Assembly (NCBI GenBank): GCA_963662175.1
Contig: OY759219.1
Span: 32,220,908-32,284,907 of the forward strand
Length of the DNA stretch: 64,000 nt
Direction: 5' to 3'
Source of the DNA: Aradus depressus
Taxonomy: Eukaryota > Arthropoda > Insecta > Hemiptera > Aradidae
Shown here: positions 10,468 through 20,804 of the stretch, piece after piece
How the letters are laid out: each line of letters opens with the position of its first letter
Numbering within the stretch: the first letter of the stretch is position 1
Notes under the pieces: generated by a model
Told to the model about the DNA's origin: nothing
The model's database searches: none
Seen by the model: only the letters and a program-made list of their open reading frames with translations
Translations under genes and position numbers: made by a program

Positions 10468-11055
10468 CTATAATTCAATATCTGACTTATATAGTGGTTT
10501 CTCATATTAAATATTGTGTTGATATATTCTTCACAACGGCAGCTATAAAGCTATTGGAGTGGAGCCACGTTCCCTGCTCACCCCCTCAACCGATCGCGGA
10601 AAATTGATAGGTGCCATCCGTATTGGGTTTTGACTTTGAATATAAAATTTCAGATCGATACATTCATTATATAGAAAGTTATTTGGATTTTTGAGTTGAC
10701 CTCCCTCTAATCACCCCTCAATTCTGCTGTAAATTACTAGATGTTTATCTTATAGGGCTTTGAATATACAATTTCGTGTCAATACATTCATTACAACGGC
10801 AGTTATTGGAGTTTTTGTATTAAGCCTCCCCCCTAATCTCCCTTTCCATTTGGATGGAAATCAATAAGTGTCGTTCTTAGAGGGTTTTGTATACACATAT
10901 AAAATTTCATGTTGATACATTCATTCTATAGAGAGTTATCGTGTTCACAGACTCATACAGACATAATCATTTTTTTCATTTCTGGAATCAGGTGGTTGGA
11001 AAATATGAAACTCCGCATCGAATTCCTGATCGATTACATATCTCATTGGGAATGT
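10468..11055 (-). repeat. F1 element, minus orientation
   Basis: Three modules with GATACATTCATTACAACGGC type repeats, pyrimidine tracts (CCTCCCCCCTAATCTCCC), the TTTTTTTCATTTCTGGAATC hinge, and the GATCGATTACATATC end. Confidence 0.8.
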
Positions 11056-11454
11056 AGAAAAAAAATACAATGAAAACAAAAAACATTCTAGCATATCAGA
11101 GTTGGGATTGTTTTTGTTGGTAAACTGTCATTTTAAGTTTATATGGTTTTTTATTTTCTAGAAAAAGATATCATTATTTTTGTGTTACGTATTCACTTGT
11201 ATTTCCCCAGAGTATGGTAGAAAAGACAAAGAGATCTGTTTTATTTACATTTTGACGCGAAACAATGTGAATGGTTGGGAATTCCAGCTGATAAATTGGA
11301 GATTTATGAAAAATGTAAACACTTTGGAGGCTTTTATCTTCTAACTTTATAGATAAAATATAAAAAAATGTATTCTTGTTTTGTTCGTTATATTTTATGT
11401 TGGTTGTCATTTATGAATTAACAAACACAATTCCTCATTGATGTAGTTAATTAT
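11056..11454. other. Unassigned intron DNA
   Basis: AT-rich; the open frame on the minus strand at 11174-11410 has no recognisable domain and skewed composition. No other signal was seen. Confidence 0.45.
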
Positions 11455-11692
11455 TGCGACTCATGCGAACTATGGGGTCATATCGTCTACTACCAGAGCT
11501 CCCGTTCGTCTCTTCGGTAGAGTCCTCCTAGACTCCTAAATTTTGCCTACCTTACAATTGTATGCACCTAGGATAGGAGTCTTTAACGAGTACTTGTCAT
11601 CGTACAGGCTCGGGATCATTGCCTAATGTAATGCCGCATTCAGAGGACATAGTTTTTTCAAGCTCAACATTTTTTCATCTCCCAGAAAGCTT
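11455..11692 (-). repeat. Old tRNA-derived SINE copy
   Basis: Recognisable from GCGACTCATGCGAACTATGG to the CATCTCCCAGAAAG segment. It is strongly diverged and lacks the head. Confidence 0.75.
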
Positions 11693-12077
11693 ATAGTTTT
11701 CGAGCAATCGTCTCGTCAACTTGAAATAGATTCACAATTTTTCGTTTTAAAATGTTGTTATACTTATACAGTATATATATACGCCTGTATCCCTAGGTAG
11801 AGATGGAGACTTGGTGTAGGGTAGGTGTACATAGTGTAATATTTTTGCGGATTTTTAAGGGATCTAAGATCTCAAGAATTTTTAGTAGGCATAAGAAAGT
11901 AACAATGGTAGTTAGGTATCAAAGTATTCAATTTAATATAATTATATACAAAAACGTTATCAGGATCACCAACTTATTTGTTCGAGAACATTATATCCTT
12001 ATGAAGAATATAATACAGAGAGGTAAAGATAGTATAGCCAGGATTCTATTATTACTGTAGTGATCCAGATTTCCGAC

Positions 12078-12350
12078 AGGAATAATCATATTATTGACTG
12101 GCTGTCGAACTGAGGACATCGTTTACATCCCGCAACTTCCTGATTTGCATTTTCATTTTAAGCGTACTCAATACCCCGTCAAGTTATCATTTGCACTGAC
12201 GATAAACAAAGCCCAGGGCCAGACTCTAGACGTAGCGTGAATCGACTTACGCGTGCAATGTTTCTCGCACGGACAACTTTATGTGGCCCTGTCTCGTGTT
12301 ACCCACAGAAACAGTTTATTTTTGTTAGCGCCTGTCAGAAAAACTAATAA
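12078..12350 (+). pseudogene. Helitron helicase (PIF1-like) C-terminal fragment
   Basis: In one frame the DNA reads LLTGCRTEDIVYIPQLPDL, then FKRTQYPVKLSFALTINKAQ, GQTLDVA, stop, IDLRVQC, FSHGQLYVALSRVTHRNSL and FLLAPVRK. The YPVKLSFALTINKAQGQTL and FSHGQLYVALSRV motifs are the last helicase motifs of Helitron Rep/Hel proteins (superfamily 1, PIF1-like). A single stop stands where a Gly codon is expected (GGA to TGA). The fragment has lost everything upstream, so it is dead. It lies in the MICU1 intron and may share ancestry with the Helitron at 7960-8491, but this is unproven. Confidence 0.85.
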
Positions 12351-12465
12351 CTTCCATGTAATGAATATATCGCCACAAAATTTAGTTTGAGGATTTAAGA
12401 GCCACTATGTAAGTCAACTATTGATTATTAGCGCGAATGGTCGCCTGGTTTTGGCGTATGTAGTA
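12345..12465 (+). repeat. F1 module fragment
   Basis: CTAATAACTTCCATGTAATG through the GAATATATCGCCAC module and TATTAGCGCGAATGGTCGCC. It directly follows the helicase pseudogene. Confidence 0.65.
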
Positions 12466-12530
12466 ATATTATTGTATATAATATATTGTATATAATATTA
12501 CTACCTACTATACTATATATATATATATTA
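12466..12530. repeat. AT-rich palindrome
   Basis: GTAGTAATATTATTGTATAT and its reverse complement flank a short centre. A TA run follows. Confidence 0.7.
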
Positions 12531-13055
12531 TATAGTATAGGGAAAGTTATGTAATGAGTCAAAAATTCGATGCGGAGTTTTCAACGGATTTTTGTTTTCC
12601 GACCTCTAGATTCCAAGTATGAAAAAAAAAAGTCAGATTGTCTGTAAACTCGATAACTCCCGATAGAATGAATGTATCGACACGAAATTTTATATGTGAA
12701 CCCATAACTCTCTTACGACGACACCTATTGTTTTTCAACCAAATCGGTCAAAGGATAACTGCCGTTGTAATGAATGTCTCGATACAAAATTGCATACGTG
12801 AATTCAAAATCCCGTAAGGACGACACATAATTAATTTTCAGCAGAAGGGTAGGGGTTCAATTCAAAAACCCTAATAACCTGAATTTATCGACACAACATT
12901 TAGTATGAGGATTTAGGAGCCACTATGTCAACTCTTGAATATTAGCGCGAACGGTCTACTGGTTTTAGCGAGGGAGCGATGTGTTAGTTTATAAATTCGT
13001 CCTGTTGAAGTACACTATCGGTGATTCACCGACAACTTTTTTTATTGTTAATAAT
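12531..13055 (+). repeat. F1 element, nearly full length
   Basis: Begins TATAGTATAGGGAAAGTTAT, has three modules, and ends CCTGTTGAAGTACACTATCG, GTGATTCACCGACAAC and a T run. It stops about 27 bp before the last MICU1 exon, so its T run lies close to the splice-acceptor tract. Confidence 0.85.
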
Positions 13056-13081
13056 AACAATTGTCTTATTATTTTTTCCAG

Positions 13082-13230
13082 TGGACGGTCAGTTAAGCAA
13101 CAGGGAGTTCATATCCGTCATGAAAAATCGTCTTCTTCGTGGTTTGGAAAAACCTAAAGATACAGGTTTCGTGAAATTGATTCAAGCAGTTATGAAATGT
13201 GCTAAAGAACACAGTAAAGAGCTTTTTTAA
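13082..13230 (+). CDS. MICU1: MICU1 terminal coding exon with stop
   Basis: This is the last coding exon. Spliced to the previous one it gives [20 protein letters not shown], the second canonical EF-hand ([12 protein letters not shown]), then [14 protein letters not shown] and a C-terminal [12 protein letters not shown] before TAA. The acceptor is TTTTTTCCAG ending at 13081. The C-terminal tail is where MICU1 normally carries its uniporter-binding helix. An F1 copy ends about 30 bp before the acceptor, so the splice tract has survived with a transposon directly abutting it. The open frame continues upstream in the genomic DNA, but the splice gives the correct protein. Confidence 0.95.
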
Positions 13231-13350
13231 GAAATAACAACTAAAATGTAAAGATCTCAATTATTTTCAACGCACAACTATTCGAACTTATCCGCCAGGT
13301 CATTTCATAACAAGCTGGCTGATATGATTATTCTGGTAGCAGTGTTAAAC

Positions 13351-13356
13351 AATAAA
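13351..13356 (+). promoter_or_regulatory. Likely MICU1 poly(A) signal
   Basis: AATAAA lies 120 bp after the MICU1 stop and is followed by a T/G-rich stretch (TTTTTGGAATGTTTGTGATTT). It is the first canonical signal after the stop, so it gives a 3' UTR of about 140 bp. Confidence 0.6.
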
Positions 13357-13816
13357 TTTTTGGAATGTTTGTGATTTGTGTTCTAGTAGAATTTTTACAC
13401 TAAATTGGCATTTTTATTGTCTGTTACCTTTTCTCTAGTCTAAGGAGAACGATCTGATTGCTTGAAGTTGTTTATTTATTGAAATTTATTCAAAAATATA
13501 TATGTAGGTATATTTATTAATGTGTGAACATTTACGTAATAAGGTGTAATGGATACTAAGCATGTCATGTTCAATCAAAGCTGTAACTAATCATACAGTT
13601 GACCCCCACTTAACCGGTGTTCGGTAATAATATAGATTTCAATTTAAAATGAAAATGAATATATATATACAATAAAAGAAAGTGTACAACATCCGAAATG
13701 TTTAAATCTAATTTTTGATATAGATTCTTCCATTGTCACACTGATTCTCATTTATTGACAACTGTTAATTTAAAAAAACAAAAGATTCATGATAACTCCG
13801 CATAGTTAGTTTTTTT
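13357..13816. other. Downstream flank of MICU1
   Basis: AT-rich, with no coding or repeat signal seen. Confidence 0.5.
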
Positions 13817-13946
13817 TACTCATGCCCGGGCTTTAACTACCATATCGCCTACTACTAAAGTGCTCTCTCGTCGCTCTGGTGGGCATGAGGCTGACGTACC
13901 ATGGTAGTTTTGAACCAGCTATCTTGAGCTGAACTACCGGCGCCCT
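13817..13946 (-). repeat. tRNA-derived SINE, internally deleted
   Basis: The two ends (CATGCCCGGGCTTTAACTAC and GAGCTGAACTACCGGCGCCC) are kept, and the core between them is missing. Confidence 0.85.
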
Positions 13947-14324
13947 AAATATTTATCCTAGTTTGTACTTAAAATCGCTTAATAGTAAGTGCTAAGTTAT
14001 TTATTAAAATTTAATTTTTTTTTAGTTGTATAATCGTTGTTATGCACTTGGAGTGCTGGCCCAAATAAATTTATTGATTGATATAATTTTTTTTTTATCG
14101 AATATCCTTGTTGAATTGCATAAATATAAAATCATTCATGTAATAACTGTTATATTTTTGTTAATTTTAAATTTATAATATTATTATAGTGTTAATTCGT
14201 TTTAATGTATTTGTATGATTAAAATTATGAATATACTTAATTGTTTGTTTTATTATATTTTTATTATATACCTAATATATAACCTATGATACATTTTAAA
14301 TGTAGGTATGTTATTACAAATAAT
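13947..14324. other. AT-rich DNA, nothing recognised
   Basis: Very high A+T with no frame or terminal repeat. Confidence 0.5.
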
Positions 14325-14385
14325 AGCCCCCTCTGATCCCCCATCTCTTCTGCCGATTTCGCTGAAAATTAATATTCCACCAGTA
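14325..14385 (-). repeat. F1 fragment, left part of a split copy
   Basis: AATAGCCCCCTCTGATCCCC and CCGATTTCGCTGAAAATTAA match the F1 pyrimidine tract and following block. The copy seems to resume at 15068. Confidence 0.6.
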
Positions 14386-14389
14386 TTAT

Positions 14390-15067
14390 AGTACACAGAT
14401 CACTCACCACTTGGACGACCAGACAGACACCGTTTATTATAGCAACTCTTTTCAATAATTTGCCCAAAAATAAAAAAAAAACTAGAAATAGAAAATCAGA
14501 GATGTTCTCTGAGGAGGTATATGACTAGGGTCATGGAGTGGGTCACCGGACTGAGTCCTTGTTAAGTTCTCTCTACTCGTGACTAGCACGATGCTCTGCC
14601 CTGCCCTGCCACGGTCCGCCCCATGTATGCTGTTGTACTCTGTCAACTTCATGTCCACTTGTCTCTCACTCAGTTAAAATTCAATGCCAGGTCTCCGGGT
14701 TGTCAGGTTCATTCCATCAGCACTTTATTATTCATCAATTTTTACTTTACTTTTCTTCTATATTACGAGAATATTTCTTATTTTAGTCAATTTTTCTTTT
14801 CTCATTTATTATTATTATTTTTTTATTTTATTTATTTCTTACTAAAGATACTATTTTTCATTCATTTATTTATTTTTGTCTTTTTATTTTTTTTGTATTT
14901 CTTCTCTCTATAATATGTTTAATTATTAACAGTGATTGTACAGTCCTAGCTGACTGCTCCCCCTCCCATACTCAGACTCCGTCTTCTGGGAGGAGGTAGC
15001 CTATTTATCTTGTAATGTTTATCTTTTATTTTTTAATGATCTAAAGGCATTAAATAAAAAATAAATA
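14390..15067 (+). mobile_element. Probable LINE 3' UTR insertion splitting F1
   Basis: This stretch separates two pieces of one F1 copy. It has a G/C-richer start (CCCTGCCCTGCCACGGTCCG), a long T-rich middle, the block TCTTCTGGGAGGAGGTAGCC, and ends AAGGCATTAAATAAAAAATA, as a polyadenylated 3' UTR would. No reverse transcriptase coding remains, so the class is inferred. Confidence 0.4.
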
Positions 15068-15355
15068 AGTCGCCCTTTGATCCCACATATATTTCGTGTC
15101 GATACATTCATTCTATCGGCAGATATTAGAGTTTTTATGTTAAACCTATTCCCCCCCTTACCTTAGGTCGATTTGGCTTAAAAACAAAAGGTTTCGTATA
15201 AAATTTCGTGTTGATACATTCATTCTATCGAGAGTTATCGTGTTCACAGACTGACAGACAGATTTTTTTTTTTTTCATATTTGGGATTTAGAGTTGAAAA
15301 CTCCGCATCAAATGTTTGACCGATTACATACCTTCCCCTATACTTCGAGCTGGCA
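15068..15355 (-). repeat. F1 fragment, right part of a split copy
   Basis: TTTCGTGTCGATACATTCAT occurs twice in near-identical form, with a T-rich hinge and the CCGATTACATACCTTCCCC end. Confidence 0.75.
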
Positions 15356-15908
15356 AGTAAAAATATGTTTACGTAACACCAACAATACTAATATATGTTA
15401 CAGGCATATTGTATCTGTTATCAAGGACGCGTTCGTTAATGTATAGCATGTTGACCTAGAGTGTTACATGACCGAGAAAAATTTAATTATTTTTTTGCAT
15501 CACGTAACATTTTGGAAAAAAAAGTCAGTTAAAATTGAAGCTTTATACGTTGAAGGTTCCATATAATACTAGTTTCATTCATAAGTACACTACTCCTGAT
15601 TTTCCGTAGATCAACGGGGGTATCTGACTGCAGAAGAAATATTTTTAAACCAATAAGATAGATGAAGGAAAAAGAAAACATCACGTAAATAAAGACAGCT
15701 CTTCGCAAAAACTCTAAAATTATTATTAATTAGCATTACGAGAAACGAAATAATGAATGGCATAACTATCCGATGATGATTAACGAGACTATAATTTCCT
15801 GTTTTCAGAAAGAGAAAAATGCGGGGGAGGAAAAAATGGAGTAAGATTACAATAAGAATAAGATTCTATTAATGAATGAATATTTCTCGGCCCTGGATTC
15901 TAGGATTC
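15356..15908. other. Unassigned DNA
   Basis: No frame, exon or repeat recognised. Confidence 0.45.
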
Positions 15909-16333
15909 CTCGTCATAATTTAACCTACATTTCTAAAGTAAAGCATCCCTATTTAGTTATTGTGACTCATACGAGGTCACATCGCCTACTACCAGAGCGC
16001 TCACTATATCGTCACTCTGGTGGACAAGAGTCCTCGTCATAAATTAACCTACATTTCTAAAGAAAAGCATCGCTATTTAGTTAGTTATTGTGATTCATAC
16101 AAGGTCACATCGCCTACTACCAGAGCGCTCCTTCGTCACTCAAGCAAGAGTCCGACTCTACTCTTGAATTTTGCCTACCCAGATTTACTCACCTAGGGTA
16201 AACTGTCTATAACGAGTATCTGACATTACACAGGCTCACATTGTTCAACGTCCCATTCGAAGGACGGCGTGCTCAAATTTTTTTTAATCTCCCAGGTCAA
16301 AAATCTGTCTACTTCTGAGCGACCGGCGCCCTC
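15909..16333 (-). repeat. SINE with local duplication of its 3' end and flank
   Basis: A SINE tail plus 50 bp of flank (CTCGTCATAA-TTAACCTACATTTCTAAAG) occurs twice, at about 15909-16030 and 16033-16160. The second is followed by the rest of the SINE up to CTGAGCGACCGGCGCCCTC. This is a short tandem duplication of roughly 125 bp inside an old SINE. Confidence 0.75.
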
Positions 16334-17413
16334 TAATGTTTATTCACCCATTCGGTTAACCGTGATTTTGCTTTATTCGTGGTAACCGGTTATTTGGAAG
16401 TAGAGTGTATAACTATTTACCGTAAATGTAAGGCAACTGTAAAACAGTCCTGAAACCATATATCCCATAATTTTCCTGCAAAGTTCCTCTTTCTGTGCAA
16501 CTCTGAACATTTTTTTATGAATTTGTCTGCTCCTACCTTCCCAAATATGTTTAAAATAATACTTTTTCCGGATTGTGTACTAAAAAATTGTTCTAATTTT
16601 TTTTGTTTAAAATTTATAGACTTATGAAGTCTGATCAATGACTATACTTGGCCTAGACGCGGTAGAAGGTCATCTACCTACATGCCATATTTCAGTTTTT
16701 TATGATTTACATTTTCCGAGATAAACTGCTGAGATGGATAAACAGCTGAGAGTATTCTATAAGAATTCTGTTTTACACTTTCGTGTAAAATAAGTTACAC
16801 ACCCTTTACACTCTGAAAAATAAGTCAATAGGAGATTTTATTTTTGCTAATCTCATGACTTTCCAACTCACTTCTCAGAAATCCACTAAATCGATTTTGA
16901 TGAAACTTATTGGTCATTACTTGAAATCGTGAAGGATATTCATATCTGCTAAACTTGTTGTGACAAATAGTTTCCATACGCAACCGTGGCACAATATATA
17001 CCAAAAGTTAGCGCTTTGTGGATCACCAGGACACAATTTTGAGTTTAAAAAAAAAGGAAAAATTGGATAGTTTAGTTTTGTAATTTTTTGTGTGGATGAC
17101 AACAGTAAATCAGAGACCGAATTTTAGTGATTCATTCTGTCTGTAGTGTTCGCTTTTTCAGCAGGGATTAGTTCATTATTACTATTATATTGTTATTGCC
17201 TCGTGCACACAATTAAAATAAAATTTGATACTTAATATCTGATATACTTACATGCTCTTTATTTGAAAAAATATAAATTGATAAAATTAAAATTTCATAT
17301 TCTGTAAGAAGAAAAACATTTCTTAGGGTCGGCATTTCACAAAAATAACAAAATAGGTATTCAAAAAGTGAATTATCTTTATAATGGAATGTAAGGGATA
17401 TTTAATCTTGCAG
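16334..17413. other. About 1 kb of non-repetitive-looking DNA
   Basis: A minus-strand frame at 16417-16638 (FSTQSGKSIILNIFGKVG...) is open for 73 codons but has no family I recognise and no clear splice boundaries. No other signal was seen. Confidence 0.4.
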
Positions 17414-17475
17414 GGTTGGTAGACCTTGGCTGGAGACCGGCTGATGATCAGACTATTGAGAATTTTCGGGTGTGA
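17414..17475 (+). CDS. Possible terminal exon of an unrecognised gene
   Basis: After a TAATCTTGCAG acceptor-like sequence, the frame LVDLGWRPADDQTIENFRV is followed by TGA. A canonical AATAAA lies at 17620-17625, about 145 bp after the stop. The peptide looks protein-like and G/C content rises locally. No upstream exon was identified, however, and the family was not recognised. It could be a chance match in intergenic DNA. Confidence 0.25.
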
Positions 17476-18179
17476 TGGTCTAGTTTTCGTATTGTTTGAT
17501 AAGTGGTCTTCTGTAGACCTATTTTATTTGTTCGCGATGAATTTTAATTGTTGTTATTAAATTTTTTTGTTTTGTTTACATTATTGCCATGTTCTGACAA
17601 ACGGTTTTTAAGTTAACCGAATAAACAACCTTTTTTTTTAGTTAATTATTTTTAAATCTATCTTCATTTTTTACATGTTCTTCTTTTATGAGGTGAGTTA
17701 TCCTTTATTAAAAAAAAAAAAATACTTTATTAACTATTAAAATTTCTTTTAGATTTTAGAAAGTGAGGTGATTATATGTGCTTATCTTATCTTTAGATAA
17801 TACTAAGCTAAGTAAATATATTTATGCATTTTCGACACTATCCGAATGAAAAACATTTAAGATATTAAAATTCCATTTGACGTTGTTTTACTAGGTACTA
17901 TTATATTATCTTGGAGTTGTGTGTAAATTCCATAAACCAACAATTATAAAATTTTACACACCAAATATGGAATACATTGTCAAAGACTAGAAGGGAATCT
18001 TTGTTGAGGGTGAAATCTGGTGACAATCCACAAAATAGGGTTCATAACGATCTGTTAAATTTTTAGAAAAAATGATATATTCTAAACCGCGAATAATGTA
18101 GAAAAATGGCTTTGATATTATGTGAAGTTGGTATAATAAAATATCGTGACAAAACCATTTTTCTGCAGTATTTGCTGTT
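17476..18179. other. AT-rich DNA, possible 3' UTR at the left
   Basis: AATAAA at 17620-17625 could end a transcript if the 17414-17475 exon is real. Beyond it nothing was recognised. Confidence 0.35.
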
Positions 18180-18439
18180 TTGGGGATACAAGTTGTGGAT
18201 GTTTATATTGTATTTTTAATGTGTAATTCCAGAATTGTTTTGTTAGTTCCAGTTTTTATTTCTTCGAAGCTGATAAATGTAAGATCATACTATCACTGTG
18301 GGTTTTCTTGCGCAAGAGTGCTTCTTTCAGTTTCTATTCAAGGACGCATTTTTACATTAAAAGTACCTACACGTTTTTTTCACGCTAAATTAGAATTCGT
18401 ATTTACACATTTATATTTCCCTCTTTTGTCCAAGTCTTA

Positions 18440-19000
18440 TATTTGTAGTATAACGAAGTATTGCAATTGTGCGAAAATCCGAGATAGATTTTCAATTGAA
18501 TGTCACGTTTCAAGGTCCACTGATCACGTTTTGTCCATTTTTGCGAGGATGTGTATGCGATTGCAAATCGCTCCAACTCAGTTACGGTAGTAGCAATGAA
18601 CTTGTAATTTTGAAGTCAGAAGCTGAAATCAGAAGACAATTTAGACCACTTTATTTCGGGGCTTAAGTACATTTTACAAGATACCATACTTATGACCAAA
18701 TAAAATATCTCTCTTCAAATAAAAGTTGTAGAATAAAATTGAATGGAACATTTTATATGGAATATGATTTGTCGAACGCTTTGCGAGATAAATGTCTAAA
18801 ACCATCCTGAAATAATATTTCGAAACACATATTTTAGAAGTTTGCACGATTTATTTTGGCACTTTTTACTTAAATATGACACAAATCAAAACGTTTTGGT
18901 AAAATATGGAAAATTCAGGGAGGGAAACACAAAAATATCCGTTCACGATTTTAAATCATAATCTCTGTTTCTGAATGTTTATTAATTTATTTTCTATTAA
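18440..19000 (+). repeat. F2 repeat, copy 1
   Basis: Shares GAAGTATTG, GTGCGAAAATCCGAGAT, CACGTTTCAAGGT and CACTTTATTTCGGG with 43590-44040. The layout (short terminal palindrome, then the GTTTCAAGGT block) is like intron repeats known from planthoppers and their relatives; this comparison is from memory. The open frames here are not genes. Confidence 0.6.
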
Positions 19001-19458
19001 TTTCAGTTACTTTGTTTTTTTAGGATTTTTTTAAAATTTACTCATAAGCAGTGGCATTCTTTTTAATTTAACTGATTATTTTTGATTTGTATTTAGTGTA
19101 TAAGGGTAATGGTTAAGGAACCTTATTGTATAATTGTACCTCTGTAAATGCGACTGTTATAATAAACTCTTCTTCTTCTTCTTCTTCGATTTACGCAAAA
19201 ACGGTTATTCCCATCGACAGATTGATTCTTACCAAAAAATGTTCTGTATTAAATTTCCAATTATAAAAACCCAGATTTAAGATTGGAATATCGTCAAAGT
19301 TAAAAAGCGCCCCAAAGAATGTTCAAAATAACTTTCCGTGAAAAATATTTGTATGTAATGTTCAAATACTAACGCATAGCAACCATTTTTTTTTGGCTTT
19401 ATATAGGGTGTATATTAGCCATGTCAATGTCTTTGTTATCAAGTTATTTACTACATCC

Positions 19459-19577
19459 ATGGCCCCGGGTGGGAGTTCTATCTACGAAATAAAACTCACT
19501 CCCGGATGGGATTCGAACCCGCAAACCGTGGTGAGACCATGTGACCAAAGCCCTACGCTCTAGCCACCAAGGCCCCC
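19459..19577 (-). repeat. Second tRNA-derived SINE family, head fragment
   Basis: On the minus strand: GGGGGCCTTGGTGGCTAGAG (A-box-like), then GCGGGTTCGAATCCCATCC (a perfect B box GGTTCGAATCC). It continues into TGAGTTTTATTTCGTAGATA, unlike the main SINE. It does not fold into a full tRNA by eye (the spacing after the anticodon arm is odd), so I call it a tRNA-derived SINE, not a tRNA gene. Confidence 0.6.
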
Positions 19578-19609
19578 ACAAATTTTAAATTGTATTTTTA
19601 TTATTTATA

Positions 19610-19653
19610 TTTTTTATCTAGTTTAATGAAGTTTTCATTAAACTAGATAAAAA
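19610..19653. repeat. Perfect short hairpin
   Basis: TTTTTATCTAGTTTAATGAA is followed after about 3 bases by its exact reverse complement. It is probably a decayed terminal-repeat element or a replication-derived palindrome. Confidence 0.8.
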
Positions 19654-20250
19654 TAAAATATTTGTAATGTGGCCAGGCTAGAACATGAGGTTTTTACAAA
19701 CCAGTCTCTCTCTCTTCATCTTAAATTCATATAATTCTGCAAATAACTCTCAGAATTACGCTTTACGATGAATCAAAGAAAACAGTGCAAAATGAGTGAC
19801 CTGTATAAGAAAGTCCTGTTATGGCCTTATCATATATTTACACTTCCCCAGAAAATAATAATAAATTTATTTCCGTTAAACCAATACATGGTAATAGGAT
19901 ACATCAAAATAATTTATACATTAATATAGCTTATAAATTAGATGTATAACTACTTGAGTCTGATAATAGTAGTAATAACAAAACTATTAAAAAAAAGTAT
20001 AATGGAATTAATAAAAACTGAATAAATAAAAACTTGAAAATATATGCGTATAAAAAAACTATTAATACATAGATACATTTATAATAAGTAGACACATTTT
20101 TCAATTTAATAAAAATTAAGATAACTATTTTTCAAGAAACTCTTCGGAAATGTCTTTATCTCAACGGTGTTTCGGGACGTTACATCTCATCATCTTGTCC
20201 CAATGTGCGTGAAATAGAAAAGAAAAAAACAACGATAACTATAACAATAT
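19654..20250. other. AT-rich DNA with a minor repeat
   Basis: The segment CTCAGAATTACGCTTTACGA at about 19745 resembles pieces at 57515 and 60755 (a minor family, F5). Nothing else was recognised. Confidence 0.4.
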
Positions 20251-20737
20251 ATACTAGGTGTGCAATACAAACTGAGCTGAGTCAGGCATATCTGTATAAA
20301 AAACTCAGTTAATGTTTTAATAATTATCAGTAACTTCTCACCTTGTATGTTCTTTATGAATATATTAATACTTTAAATAGATTTCAATTGAATTCAATGG
20401 ATTTTTTCTAGCCTTTTTGTAGACAACAGCGAAAAAAGTTGTGTCCGATGGTAAACCGAAAAGGGCTTCGCCCGGATTTTTACATTTGAAATCGAAAAAT
20501 TCTATTTTGCGCGAGAATTTGGTCTCTCACTTGATTTCAATGTGGATTTCGTTTTTCGGTGATTATTCCTCCGTGGTATGTTCGATTTCAGATTTTTTTA
20601 GTAGTAAACCATCGTCACCGTGTCTACTACCATCGTGGAAAATTTCAATGTGATCGGTAAAGGGGTTTAGGAGAAGTACGAGTGATAAGAAGAAATACAT
20701 GAGTCGCCTAAGAAAGAGCTTCGTAAATTCAGCTCAA
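20251..20737 (+). repeat. F3 family copy
   Basis: From ACTAGGTGTGCAATACAAAC to AGCTTCGTAAATTCAGCTCA, with the characteristic AAAGGGCTTCGCCCGG block at about 20460. There is a small deletion in the left terminus relative to other copies. Confidence 0.85.
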
Positions 20738-20804
20738 AAAAAAAAAATATATATATAATTACTGATATTATGATATATGAAGCATAGGGGAAATTATGTA
20801 ATCG

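Noticed and set aside
18180..18590. 136-codon plus-strand frame
   Set aside because: It runs across an F2 repeat, has no ATG-supported domain structure, and the related copy at 43565 does not keep the frame.
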